Positions 43,350 to 52,580 of a stretch of DNA of 64,000 nucleotides are shown here, in pieces (position 1 is the stretch's first letter; each line of letters begins with the position of its first letter). Where the stretch lies: positions 850,501 to 914,500 of the forward strand of contig JACEHZ010000589.1 of NCBI GenBank assembly GCA_017893485.1, given 5' to 3'. The position numbers were made by a program, and so were the translations under genes. The DNA is from Hemerocallis citrina (taxonomy: Eukaryota > Streptophyta > Magnoliopsida > Asparagales > Asphodelaceae). The notes under the pieces were generated by a model. It had not been told where the DNA came from. It made no database searches and worked only from the letters and a program-made list of their open reading frames with translations.

Positions 43350-43680
43350 AGGTTTATACGAGAGCTTTTTGTGGCTCGCGTACCATCCGAATGCCGAGCC
43401 CTAAGCTTGTAAGGAAGGCTTTTTGTGGCTCGTGGTTTCTTCTGAATGCCGAGCCCTAAGCTTTTAAGGAAGGCTTTTTGGGGCTTGCGGTTTCTTTCGA
43501 ATGCCGAGCCCTAAGCTTGTAAGGAAAGCTTTTTGTGGCTCGCGGTTTCTTCCGAATACCGAGCCCTAAGCTTGTAAGGGAAGCTTTTTGTGGCTCGCGG
43601 TTTCTTCCGAATGCCGAGCCCTAAGCTTGTAAGGAAAGCTTTTTGTGGCTCGCGATTTCTTCCGAATGCCGAGCCCGATA
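43350..43680 (-). repeat. Array A of Gypsy-2 (54-55-bp units)
   Basis: Six units with GGCTCG starts at 43373, 43427, 43482, 43537, 43592 and 43647, each followed by CGGTTTCTTCCGAATGC or a variant and CGAGCC, then CTAAGCTTGTAAGGAAAGCT. On the element's sense strand the core reads GGCTCGGCATTCGG, the counterpart of GCTCGACATTCGG in Gypsy-1 array A. Confidence 0.92.
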
Positions 43681-43687
43681 CATGTTT

Positions 43688-43790
43688 TTAATGAGAACTT
43701 GTTCCAAGAAAGTTGGCATAATTATAACATACTTGAACCTTACAAAAACAAGGCATAATTATAACATAATGAGAACTTTTTTGCTGGCTT
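43688..43790. other. Deletion junction with filler DNA in Gypsy-2
   Basis: Between RT and array A lies about 100 bp in which TAATGAGAACTT occurs twice (about 43689, 43768) and GGCATAATTATAACATA twice (about 43716, 43751). Everything from mid-RT to the integrase end, about 2.6 kb in Gypsy-1, is missing here. The patchwork of short direct repeats fits templated filler made during end joining. Confidence 0.7.
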
Positions 43791-44212
43791 TTGACGAGCA
43801 TGTCGTCGACGTACACCTCCATGTTGCGACCGATTTGATCCTTGAAGACTCGGTTAACGAGCCTTTGATAAGTAGCACCGGCGTTCTTCAGCCCGAAGGG
43901 CATAACCCGGTAGCAATAAAGCTCTTGGTTCATGACGAAGGACGTCTTGGCTATATCAGGTAGGAACATTCGGATCTGGTTGTAGTCTGAGAAGGCGTCC
44001 ATGAAAAAAAGGAGCTTGTGACCCGATGTAGCGTCGATCAGAGCGTCGATGCTGGGGAGGGGGAATGGATCTTTGGGGCACGCCTTGTTGAGGTCGGTAA
44101 AGTTTATACAGATCCTCCAGCTCCTGCTCGCCTTTCTGACCATTATGACGTTCGCCAGCCACTCAGGGCAAATTTGAGGTTGGGAGTGAGGGAGCAGCTC
44201 ACTCATAACCAC
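43790..44212 (-). pseudogene. Gypsy-2 reverse transcriptase, truncated
   Basis: RT fingers and palm are readable without interruption: WRICINFTDLNKACPKD, FFMDAFSDYNQIRM, FGLKNAGATYQRL, then YVDDMLVKSQ near 43785-43815 with both catalytic aspartates kept. Immediately after this box the frame enters the filler DNA. Thumb, RNase H, second RNase H and integrase are gone. Confidence 0.9.
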
Positions 44213-44246
44213 TTCGATGCGTCCCCTGTCTCGAACGAGACTTCTT

Positions 44247-44777
44247 CTAACTCGTCCGCCGGCTCAGGCTCTGGCTGGCTTCTTTCAGGCTACAGCTTGA
44301 CGGTATCAGGGGGAACACACCACCCCCGATGGCCTTCATATAGCACGATCGTGCCGCTTCTTGGTTTCCTCGAACAACTCTGACGCCTAACTTGGTGGGG
44401 AATTTCAGCTTCTGGTGGTAGGCCGAGAGAACCGCCGGGAGGGAGTAGAGCCTGGGACGGTCGAGGATGGCGTTGTAGGCTGCCTTGACGTTTACAACCA
44501 TAAAGTCCATCGACTCGGTCTGCCTGTGAGGTATCATACCGACGGTGATGTCTAAGGTCACGATCCCCTCGATTGGCACCGGGACGCCGGAGAACCCGTG
44601 CAGGGTATACCCGGCTGGCTTCAGTTTATCCTGGGAGAGCTTTAGGTTCTCGAATGCTTCTAGGAAGAGGATGTTTACCGAGCTCCTATTATCCACGAGG
44701 ATCCGACGGGCCTCGAAGTTCGCCATGCTGAGGCTGACGACGAGCGCATCGCAGTGCGGGAGCCGAACTCCCTCCAT
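44247..44777 (-). pseudogene. Gypsy-2 aspartic protease remnant
   Basis: The active-site region reads ILVDNRSSVNILFLEAF; the aspartate is kept but the following glycine (DNGSS in relatives) is Arg. GYTLHGFSGVPVPIEG and MDFMVVNVKAAYNAI are the conserved downstream blocks. The frame itself is open for 176 codons. It is followed by a junction of about 35 bp to the RT frame. Confidence 0.83.
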
Positions 44778-44779
44778 GT

Positions 44780-46546
44780 CTTCCCCAGAGAAGGAGACAG
44801 GGAGTTACTAAACCTGGGGGGAGAGGGGACTCTGGACGGCATTGACCCCTTGGACGAATGCCTGCGCGGGAAGTGTTGGACTCCCCTCCCATGGGCCCTC
44901 CATGGACGCAATGCAAGATGGCTTGACCCACGGGTTCTTCAGGCTCGGGGTTCCGCTCGGGACACTGTCTGAGTGCTCGAGGAGGAGGGGAAGGCCTCTG
45001 ATTCCTCGTGTCTCTTTGGTCCCGGGCGTCTTCCCGTTTGAACTTCCGGAGGTACCCTCATTGGATGAGGGCCTCGATCTCGTCCTTCAGGGTGCGGCAA
45101 TGGTCGGTGTCGTGTCCGTTGTCACGGTGGAAGCGGCAGTAGAACTGCTGATCTCTTGTTTTGTTGTTGTTGGTCAGTCGAGAGGGGAATTGGATGAGGT
45201 CCCTGTCTTCGATCGCTAAGAGGATAGTTGATACATTCTGCGTCAGCGGAGTGTACCTCTCAAAGCGGGGGACCAGAGGGACCCTTTTCGCGATGCCCCC
45301 GTCTTTTGGGACCTTCTTTGCTTGTTCCGCCTCGTCGGCCTTGTGTTTTCCTTTCCCGGGGACTTCTTTGGCGTCTTCCGGATTCGGGGCTTCCTCGGCC
45401 CGGATATACTTTTCGACCCGATTGAGGAGGTCAGGGAAATCGATCGGAGGCTTCTTCACCACGGATGCCTTCAGCTGACCGTGCCGGACGTTGTGCTGGA
45501 ATGCTGCCGAGGCGACCCCTGGGTCATGGGAGGAGACCGTCCTCGCCTTTGTGGTGAACCTTCAGACGAAGAGCCGGAGCGACTCTTCTTCCTTTTGTCG
45601 GAGACCTAGCAAGGACGCGCTCATCTTCTCGGCTTTCCTGCTGGTCACGAAGTGGGCAAGGAAGTTGCCTTCCAGTTGGTCGAAGGAGTAAATGGAGCCG
45701 GAGAGGAGCTTAGAGAACCATTCCTGAGCCTGGCCCCGGAGGGTGGCGAGGAAGGCATGGCACAGGAGGGGATCCGATGTGCTGTGAATCATCATGAGGG
45801 TCTTGAAGCCCTCTATGTGATCAGCAGGATCACGCTCGCCGTCATAAGTCTCGAATTGTGGTGGGCAAAATTTTGGGGTATTTCTGCCAGCATGATTGCG
45901 GTGGAGAAAGGATGTCGGGTCAACCTGTGGCTCTGAGCCGGCCTCGGGCCGCCGTCGCCGAAGTGGTCGAGGTGGTCCTCCATTTCTTGGAGACGTTTCA
46001 GGACGTCATCGTCATACTCCGGCAGGACTGTCGGGCTGCGAGACGCGCTGGCCTCGACATCCGATCACGAGTGGGAGCGATGGAGCGTCTCGTTGATGGG
46101 GGTCCCCCGGATAGCCTCCATGATCTCTTTCCGGAAGTCTTGGAACTCCTGGTGGTTGACCGGAGCTTGTTCAGCCAGGTTACGTTGGGGCGGCGGCCTC
46201 CGGCCGATGCGGCTGAGCGCCCCCGCCCTTGAGGCGAAGGTCTGGGATGGTTCGGGGCCGAGTTGGACGCGGTCCCTCCCCTAGTCCGGCTTGCCTGTCG
46301 ATTCTGGATGACCCCGCGCAGGTCAGGTACAACCGAACGAGAGGCGCCCGGCTGGTGTCTGAGGCTGATACCCGGATTGTTGGATCCATGAGTGTCGGCG
46401 GGGACGTCCTGATGAGTGACATCCTGGCGACGCGTAGAGGTGACAGCTCTCCTGGCCTTGGGTGCCAAGTGAGCTCGAATTGACGGGATATCGTTGATGG
46501 CTGGGCTCGGGCTGGCGTTCGTACTTTTTTCCACAGACGGTGCCAA
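44780..46546 (-). pseudogene. Gypsy-2 gag pseudogene
   Basis: The homolog of Gypsy-1 gag: LAPKARRAVTSTR (the expected start ATG is TTG here), PLLCHAFLATLRGQAQEWF, SFDQLEGNFLAHFVTS, PIDFPDLLNRVEKYI and the zinc-binding-like FYCRFHRDNGHDTDHC (about 45085-45140). Several frame changes lie near 46000, 45800 and 45470. The open frame that begins at 46546 translates the primer site and is not a real start. Confidence 0.83.
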
Positions 46547-46548
46547 CC
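46531..46548 (-). promoter_or_regulatory. Gypsy-2 primer-binding site
   Basis: On the - strand GGTTGGCACCGTCTGTGG follows the LTR, one base different from the Gypsy-1 core TTGGCGCCGTCTGTG. Confidence 0.75.
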
Positions 46549-47106
46549 TGATGCGGTTTGTTTTTGGGGGGTGGCTGCACCAGGTGTCAGTTCTTCTCGA
46601 TTTGTATTTTTGCGGAAGCTTCGGTACAGATGGTACGCCCGGCCTTTAGCCAAGGGAACAGCTAGGGAGTAGGCGGGAGTGAGTTGGAGATCGGATGCTC
46701 TGCTCGGATCTGGAGGCTCGGATCCAGAGGTCTCGTGTACCTGCACTCGATCTAGAAATACCGGGGTTGGTCCCGGTGGCAGACCCTCCGACGATCTAGT
46801 CATTCACTGAAGTATAACAGTAACTAGGGTTTTAGAGGGGAGAGGTTGAATATTGATTACCTGTGAAGGTGGGAGAGGGCCTGGTATTTATAGAAAAAGC
46901 CAACCGGATCTGGACCCGTTTGGGGCAGGGTCTGGACCCGGTTGCCCGTGCGCCTGACGTGGCTGAAGCCCAAGCGGTATAGGGCTGACGTGGCACGGAC
47001 CCTGGGTGGTTTAAGGCTGACGTGGTAGATCTGGATGATCCGATGGTGAACGCCTTTTGAGGTGATCCTGTAGCCCAGGAGGGGCCACGTCATCTGATCC
47101 ATATCA
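46549..47106 (-). repeat. Gypsy-2 5' LTR
   Basis: A 558-bp match to 31416-31973. It starts TGATATGGATCAG on the - strand and ends AACCGCATCA. TATAAATACC (about 46884-46893 on the - strand) is its TATA box. Confidence 0.92.
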
Positions 47107-48352
47107 ACTCTAACTTTCGCTGAACTATATAAAACTGATCAAGACAACTTAGACAAGGTTACAAAAACAAAGCTATTTGTATTTCTTCTTTCAAATAAGT
47201 GAGCGAAGTCTAAGAAACGGAAAAAAAAATGATTTTGACTTTTATATCTATATCTTATACTAATAAGAGAGAGAGTCTACCCCCTATCTTCTTTCCTTAT
47301 TTTGAAATAGAGAAAGACGAGAAAAAATTGGGATTCATATTTGACTAACACATGCACTACGCACGATTTTATTAAAAAACCAAAACAAAATAAAAACTCA
47401 AATCTCTCAAACACAGTCTCTTCCTCTCCCACTTTTCTCATCCTCACAAAATTCCACGTCTCTTTCCAAACCTTCCCACCTCTTATCTTAGAATTAGATT
47501 TTTAAGCAAATACAATTCAGAAAATTATTTTTATAAAATTTTCTTAATCTATCATCTTTACTCTAACATGTGCTATAATACATGGTTTATAATATATAAC
47601 CTATTTACTGAATATTAATGATGTTGAAATATACATGTCAACATAAATTAATTGAACTTGTGACATCTTTTCATTGCATTCATTTTTTTAGTTTTATTAA
47701 TATTCAATTGGATAACATTATAGTTTGACAGTGATTCTCTAAACCATCTGCTTATATGAAGATGATAATGAAGATATCAGTAATTACGGTATGGATGATA
47801 TACATAAGTTTCTCTCAATTCTCTGACACTTTCTTGAAGTACTGTAGAATTTTATGAGTCTCTCAAAACTATTTTAAGTTGTGCAATTTGCACAGGATAA
47901 CACTAGTATAATTTTATGTAGGCTGTTTGCACTCTCGATGATTTTGATCCTTGAAGGTAGCAAACTGTTGCAGGCGCCCTTCTCGCACGAGGAGGAAGTA
48001 AAAATCGTTGCGAGAAATTATCACATCGAAGACTTCTCTTGTTACGATTTTTTTTTTTTTTTTTTGGAATCAAAATCATGTTTATCTTGATATATATGTC
48101 TATCAGTTAGTTGACAGAACAAATCATATTTGATAGTAATTTGGTGTTCATCATTATCACATTCGGTTTGCTTTACAGACACATTGAATGGCCATGGCAA
48201 GATTAGCTTGACTTATCTATCTAGTAGTTTAATATAGATCGATTTTGACGGTTTCAAACTCGATCTTGTGATATGTGATGGCTAATTAGATACAATCGTC
48301 CTAAAATAAACGAATATGAAATTATCTTTGTTGTCGTTCACAGCTTTGATTA
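47107..48352. other. AT-rich DNA, no gene seen
   Basis: Contains a T-run (48046-48065) and one short open frame at 47881-48090 that resembles nothing known to me. TCTATATCTTATACTAATAA at about 47247 resembles a Helitron 5' end, but no matching hairpin and CTRR end was found. Confidence 0.5.
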
Positions 48353-48360
48353 GGAATGGC

Positions 48361-48720
48361 CAGGGCCCTCTACTTGAGGCAGAGGCGGTCGTTTTGGGTC
48401 CCCGATTTTTTTACAATTTTAGAGACTCTCAAATTTGTTTCCTTGTATTTATATATACGCATTTTCGCATAATATAGTTTTAGGGACCTTCAAATTTAAT
48501 TTGTTTCTAAAATTAGTATTTAAGCTAGTTTATTTTAGTTGGACATGAGTTTGTATGAAGATTTTTTTTTCTAATTTCTATATCTCCATCTATTTCTTCA
48601 TATATCTCAGTTTTTAATAATTCTAGCAAATAAAAAATATTCTTATAAAAAAAATATCAAAAACAAATTTTGTATGGGGCGTGATTTTGGAAGTTTGCCT
48701 CGGGCTCTCGGCCGGCCAGG
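48361..48720. mobile_element. hAT-type MITE (360 bp)
   Basis: Perfect 8-bp duplications GGAATGGC lie at 48353-48360 and 48721-48728. The ends are imperfect inverted repeats: CAGGGCCCTCTACTTGAGGC at the left, and at the right the reverse complement reads CCTGGCCGGCCGAGAGCC.. then CGAGGC. These resemble the CAGGGCCGGC ends of plant hAT elements. The interior is AT-rich and non-coding. Confidence 0.8.
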
Positions 48721-48728
48721 GGAATGGC

Positions 48729-49215
48729 TGGTGTGAGGATTGATTTTGGTTTGTTTGATTTCGTTTGCTTTGACTTGCTGATGAGGCATAACATTTTCCA
48801 GAATTGTAGATCTTGACCTCTCTGCTCACATTCCTCCTTCTCTGCTAACATCTCGTCATCACGATCACTACATTCTTTTTTCTTCTGAAGTTGTATGTTA
48901 ATTTGTAATTCTTTAATTTATCTTTCGAACTCTTGCAATTCAACTTTCAGATTTAGAGTATTATTTATGTTTAACATCTTTTGCATGTGAATTGTAAAAT
49001 TGTAGGGTAAATTCCTCTGAACCCTACCCAATTTCTTTTCTTTTGGTGGTTTGCCCTACCGTAAGTCCAAACGGTGTTGCAGTTTACCCACAAATGAGTA
49101 ATAACAAAGTCAAATAATTTTTTTCTTAAAAAAACGAAGAAAAATATGGAATTGTAGGAGGACTAATGTGGAATCTCAGTAATTGTTGGGGAACCGTGTA
49201 GAAAACCCAAAAAAA
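48729..49215. other. Spacer before Copia-3, no gene seen
   Basis: AT-rich, no frame of interest. It ends in GCTTT, the Copia-3 target duplication. Confidence 0.6.
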
Positions 49216-49459
49216 GCTTTTGTTGGAATTAATTTTTGTAGTTTTCCGGGCCGGATTCCGGCAGGCTCCGGCCACCTGAGGCGCCGGAAAATGAGTGGAT
49301 TGCGATCCTCTCGTCGATTACTATTCCGTGGTATACTCATTTGCCAAAAACGAATTCCGTATGAATAAGAAATGTTGGTCCAAAGTTGGGTACTTGAAAT
49401 GTACTAACTTAGAAACTTGGAGAAAATGGATAATCCCATATCGGAAATTGAAAAAGATT

Positions 49460-49483
49460 TTTTCTAGTATATATACTAGAAAA
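49460..49483. promoter_or_regulatory. 24-bp perfect palindrome over the LTR TATA region
   Basis: Each half is TTTTCTAGTATA, giving a centre of TATATATA. The same palindrome is intact at 55095-55118 in the 3' LTR. Position and content suggest the core promoter of Copia-3. Confidence 0.65.
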
Positions 49484-49699
49484 TTAGACTAAAGAGCGTG
49501 GCCCGGGGGCTACCACTAACTTGTAGTAGAGAGAGGACTTAGCCAAAATGACAAACACACATTTTTTTTGCCCCAGACAAAAAAATTTTCCCCAATGAAC
49601 TGATGAGGCTTTTCAGATTCGGTAACTGATAACATTAATAGAGTAATGGCTCACCAGTTATGAATCTGAACTACCACTCTGCTGTTGCAGAGTAGTGGA

Positions 49700-49727
49700 C
49701 CATTACTCTGCTGTTACAGAGTAATGG
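49700..49727. repeat. Hairpin in Copia-3 5' LTR
   Basis: CCATTACTCTG, loop CTGTTA, CAGAGTAATGG: 11-bp perfect arms. A weaker copy lies just upstream (about 49673-49697). The 3' LTR has the same pair (second hairpin at 55405-55432, with one mismatch). Confidence 0.85.
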
Positions 49728-50217
49728 GCCTCTGAAGAATCTCCATTTCTCCTATAAGCATACAGAATCATGTCTGCCAGAAACAGAGTCTTTTTTGATA
49801 ATCTGAACTTTACACTTCTTCTTCTTCTTCTCCTCTGTGTCAACAACTGAGAGTACATCACAGCAACAGTTCGCTGGAATCTCTGAAGCAAGGGTGCTGC
49901 TCTTCAGAGAAGGTATAATTGTATCCTGGGAAGCAATTCGCCAGCCACCGTCACACTACGGGGCGAATTTTTCTTTAAGAAATCTCGACTCTGTACAAAG
50001 CTTTTGGTTTGCTATTTTTCCTTCATGTATTTCTGTTCTTCACAAATTCTGTTAGTATTTTTCATATTTATAAAATTGAGTTCTAACAGTCTTAAAGCAA
50101 AAATTTTCCTCACTGATTCTAATAGTTTTTTTTAAAGTTTGTTTACAGGTACTGTTATCAATTCGAAAAAAATAACAACAACTAACAAGTCTGTTTCAAA
50201 CTGTTTCAGATAAGAAC

Positions 50218-51095
50218 ATGGAGAACACACAAAATGATATTGCCAATGGGCTTATCAGTACCGAAACACCTGTGACCCAAAATATAACTGCTCAATCGGT
50301 TGCGGCACATTCGGTCGTTCTGCCCACACACATAACCGTAGGAGAAAAACCGGAGAAGTTCAATGGAACTGGATTCAAGAAGTGGCAAGGAAAGATGCAG
50401 TTCTACCTGAACAACTTGAAGCTGGACAGGTTTCTCATTGAATCTGCCCCGATGCTGGCACCAATGGATGGACACTCCGTTGCTACGGTTGATGCGTGGA
50501 CTCAGGGCGACTACCTCTGCAGGAACTACATCCTGAATGGCTTGGTAGACCCCCTGTTCAACGTCTACTATGTCTTCAAGACGTCTAAACTCTTGTGGGG
50601 GGGTCTTTGGAAAAGAAGTACAAAACAGAAAACGCTGGGTCCAAAAAGTTTGTAGTCGGCAAATTTCTGAACTACAAGATGATTGACTTCAAAACTGTTG
50701 TGAGTCAGGTCCAAGAACTGCAGGTCATAATGCATGACATCGCTGCAGAGAACATGACGCTGTGCGAACCATTCCAGGTTGCAGCGTTCAACTAAAAGCT
50801 TCCATCTGGATGGAAAGACTTCAAGAACTACCTCAAACACAAGCTAAAGGAGATGTCTCATGAAGACCTAATTGTCTGGTTGCGGATCGAAGAGGAGAAT
50901 CGCAAGGCTGACAGGTCCTATGAAAATTAGTCCATAGAAAATACCAACGTGGTGGAGCACGAACAGAAGGGCAAGAAGAGAAAGTTTTTGCCACAGGCCT
51001 CAAACAAAAAACTTCTTGCAACGAGGTTTGCTGGGAAATGCCACAAGTGTGGTAAGCTGGGGCACAAAATTTCTGAGTGTCGTAGCAAGGACAAC
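50218..51095 (+). pseudogene. Copia-3 gag, frame-shifted
   Basis: Starts MENTQNDIANG. The capsid pattern is KPEKFNGTGFKKWQGKMQF, then LLWGSLEKKYKTENAGSKKF, which is reached only after a frame change at a run of seven G (about 50596-50602). VSQVQELQVIMHDI and KLPSGWKDFKNYLKHK continue it past a stop at 50793-50795, and another stop is at 50928-50930. The zinc knuckle CHKCGKLGHKISEC (51041-51082) is a correct Cys-x2-Cys-x4-His-x4-Cys. Confidence 0.88.
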
Positions 51096-52580
51096 AATCA
51101 TGCAGGAACTGGACATGCAAAAGGGAATGAAAAATCCCACGCACACATAGCTGAGAACTTGTCCACTGGTCTCTCTGACCTGGACCTCTGTGCTGTAGTA
51201 TTAGAGGTAAATCTTGTGGGGAGCAATCCTCGTGAATGGTGGTACGATACTGGGGCCACCAAGCATATCTGCTCGGACAAGAAGATGTTCACTTCATACC
51301 AGAAGTGCAACAAAGATGAACAGCTGTTCATGGGAAACTCTTCCACCTCCAAAATTGCAGGGACAGGGAAGATGGTGCTGAAGATGACTTCAGGCAAAGA
51401 ACTAACACTCACAAATGTGTTGCATGTTTCAGATATTAGAAAGAACTTGATATCAAGTTCTTTGCTAAGCAAGAATGAGTTTAAGGTTGTTCTTATTTCT
51501 GATAATTTTGTATTGTCTAAGAATGGGATATACTTGGGTAAAGGATATGTAAAGGATGGACTGTTCAAGTTTAATGTAATGATAGTCATCCCTAAAACTA
51601 TTGTTCCTGCTGTTTCCAATGTTAGTGAAATAACTTCTATTGCCTATGTTGTTGAGTCTTTTTCTGTTTGGTATGAAAGACTAGGCCATGTTAATGTTAA
51701 TTCTATGCATAGATTAATTAACATGAATTTGCTACCAAAATTTAAGGTAGATAACTCCGAAAAATGTGAAGTTTGCACGGAGGCCAAACTCACTAAAACT
51801 CCATCACGTTCTGTAGAAAGAAACACAGAAACTCTAGGTCTAATTCACACGGATCTGTGTGATTTAAAATACATGCAGACTAGAGGTAGCAAAAAGTACT
51901 TTGTGACATTCATAGACGATTGCACAAAAATCTGTTATGTATACTTGTTACATAGCAAAAATGAGGCTTTGGATAAATTCAAAGAATATAAACTTGAGGT
52001 TGAGAATCAACTTGGCAAGACGATTAAAATCATTATGAGTAATAGAGGAGGAGAATATGATGCACCGTTTAATATGTTCTGCTCTGAACATGGAATAGTT
52101 CATTAGACAACTGCTCCTTACTTACTCGAATCAAACGGTACTGCCGAGCGCAAGAACCGAACTCTAAAGGAGATGATGAATGCCTTGTTGTTGAATTCTA
52201 GCTTACTCCAAAACATGTGGGGGAAACCATTACTGACTGCTAACTACATTCTCAATAAAATACCTCACAAGAAAATCGGGAATACACCATATGAACTGTG
52301 GAAAGGTAACGTACCTTCGTATAAATACCTCAAAGTGTGGGGGTGTCTAGCAAAAGTGGTAGTACCTAACTCGAAACAGGTCACCATTGGACCTAAGATG
52401 ATTGATTGCATATTCATAGGCTATGCACACAACAGTAGTGCATATCAGTTCTTGGTATACAAATTAGATATACCGGATATCCATGTGAATACAATAATGG
52501 AATCAATGAATGCTTCCTTCTTTGAACACGTGTTTCCGTGCAAGAACACTACGTACCCCAAATGTACACATGAATAAGGG
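51096..52580 (+). pseudogene. Copia-3 protease and integrase, broken
   Basis: Protease motif WYDTGATKHICSD at about 51240-51278. GAG-pre-integrase WYERLGHVNVNSMHRL and CEVCTEAKLTKTP (about 51670-51800) form the zinc-binding part. The integrase core shows HTDLCDLKYMQTRG (first Asp), then IMSNRGGEYD where SDRGGEY is usual, so the second catalytic Asp is Asn. A TAG at 52105-52107 stands where most relatives have Gln (VHQTTAPY). NGTAERKNRTL holds the catalytic Glu, and the IN tail (NTPYELWKG, FIGYAHNSSAYQF) runs to a stop at about 52575. Confidence 0.9.

Larger units (their letters stand above)
31416..47106 (-). mobile_element. Gypsy-2: Tat-like Ty3/gypsy element, deleted in pol
   Basis: Two 558-bp LTRs (31416-31973, 46549-47106) lie on the - strand, flanked by ACTCG (31411-31415) and ACTCT (47107-47111), a 4-of-5 duplication. 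By eye the LTRs agree at roughly nine bases in ten. Gene order on the - strand is gag, protease and the first half of RT, then a deletion scar, array A, antisense genes, array B and the 3' LTR. LTR motifs, primer site, gag and antisense genes are shared with Gypsy-1, so the two are relatives. It holds LTR-like unit 2. Confidence 0.92.
49221..50088 (+). repeat. Copia-3 5' LTR
   Basis: It starts TGTTGGAATTAATTTTTG and ends GAGTTCTAACA. It contains a 24-bp perfect palindrome (49460-49483) and hairpins at about 49673-49727. Confidence 0.93.

Noticed and set aside
47240..47290. TCTATATCTTATACTAATAA as a Helitron 5' end.
   Set aside because: No CTRR terminus with a hairpin could be tied to it, and such AT-rich words are common by chance.
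47881..48090. A 69-codon open frame in spacer DNA.
   Set aside because: Ends in a run of Phe from a poly-T tract; no family resemblance, no splice context.
49837..50055. A 72-codon frame inside the Copia-3 5' LTR, also present at 55539-55766 in the 3' LTR.
   Set aside because: It is preserved only because the LTRs are copies of each other; it lies in the likely RNA leader and resembles no protein.
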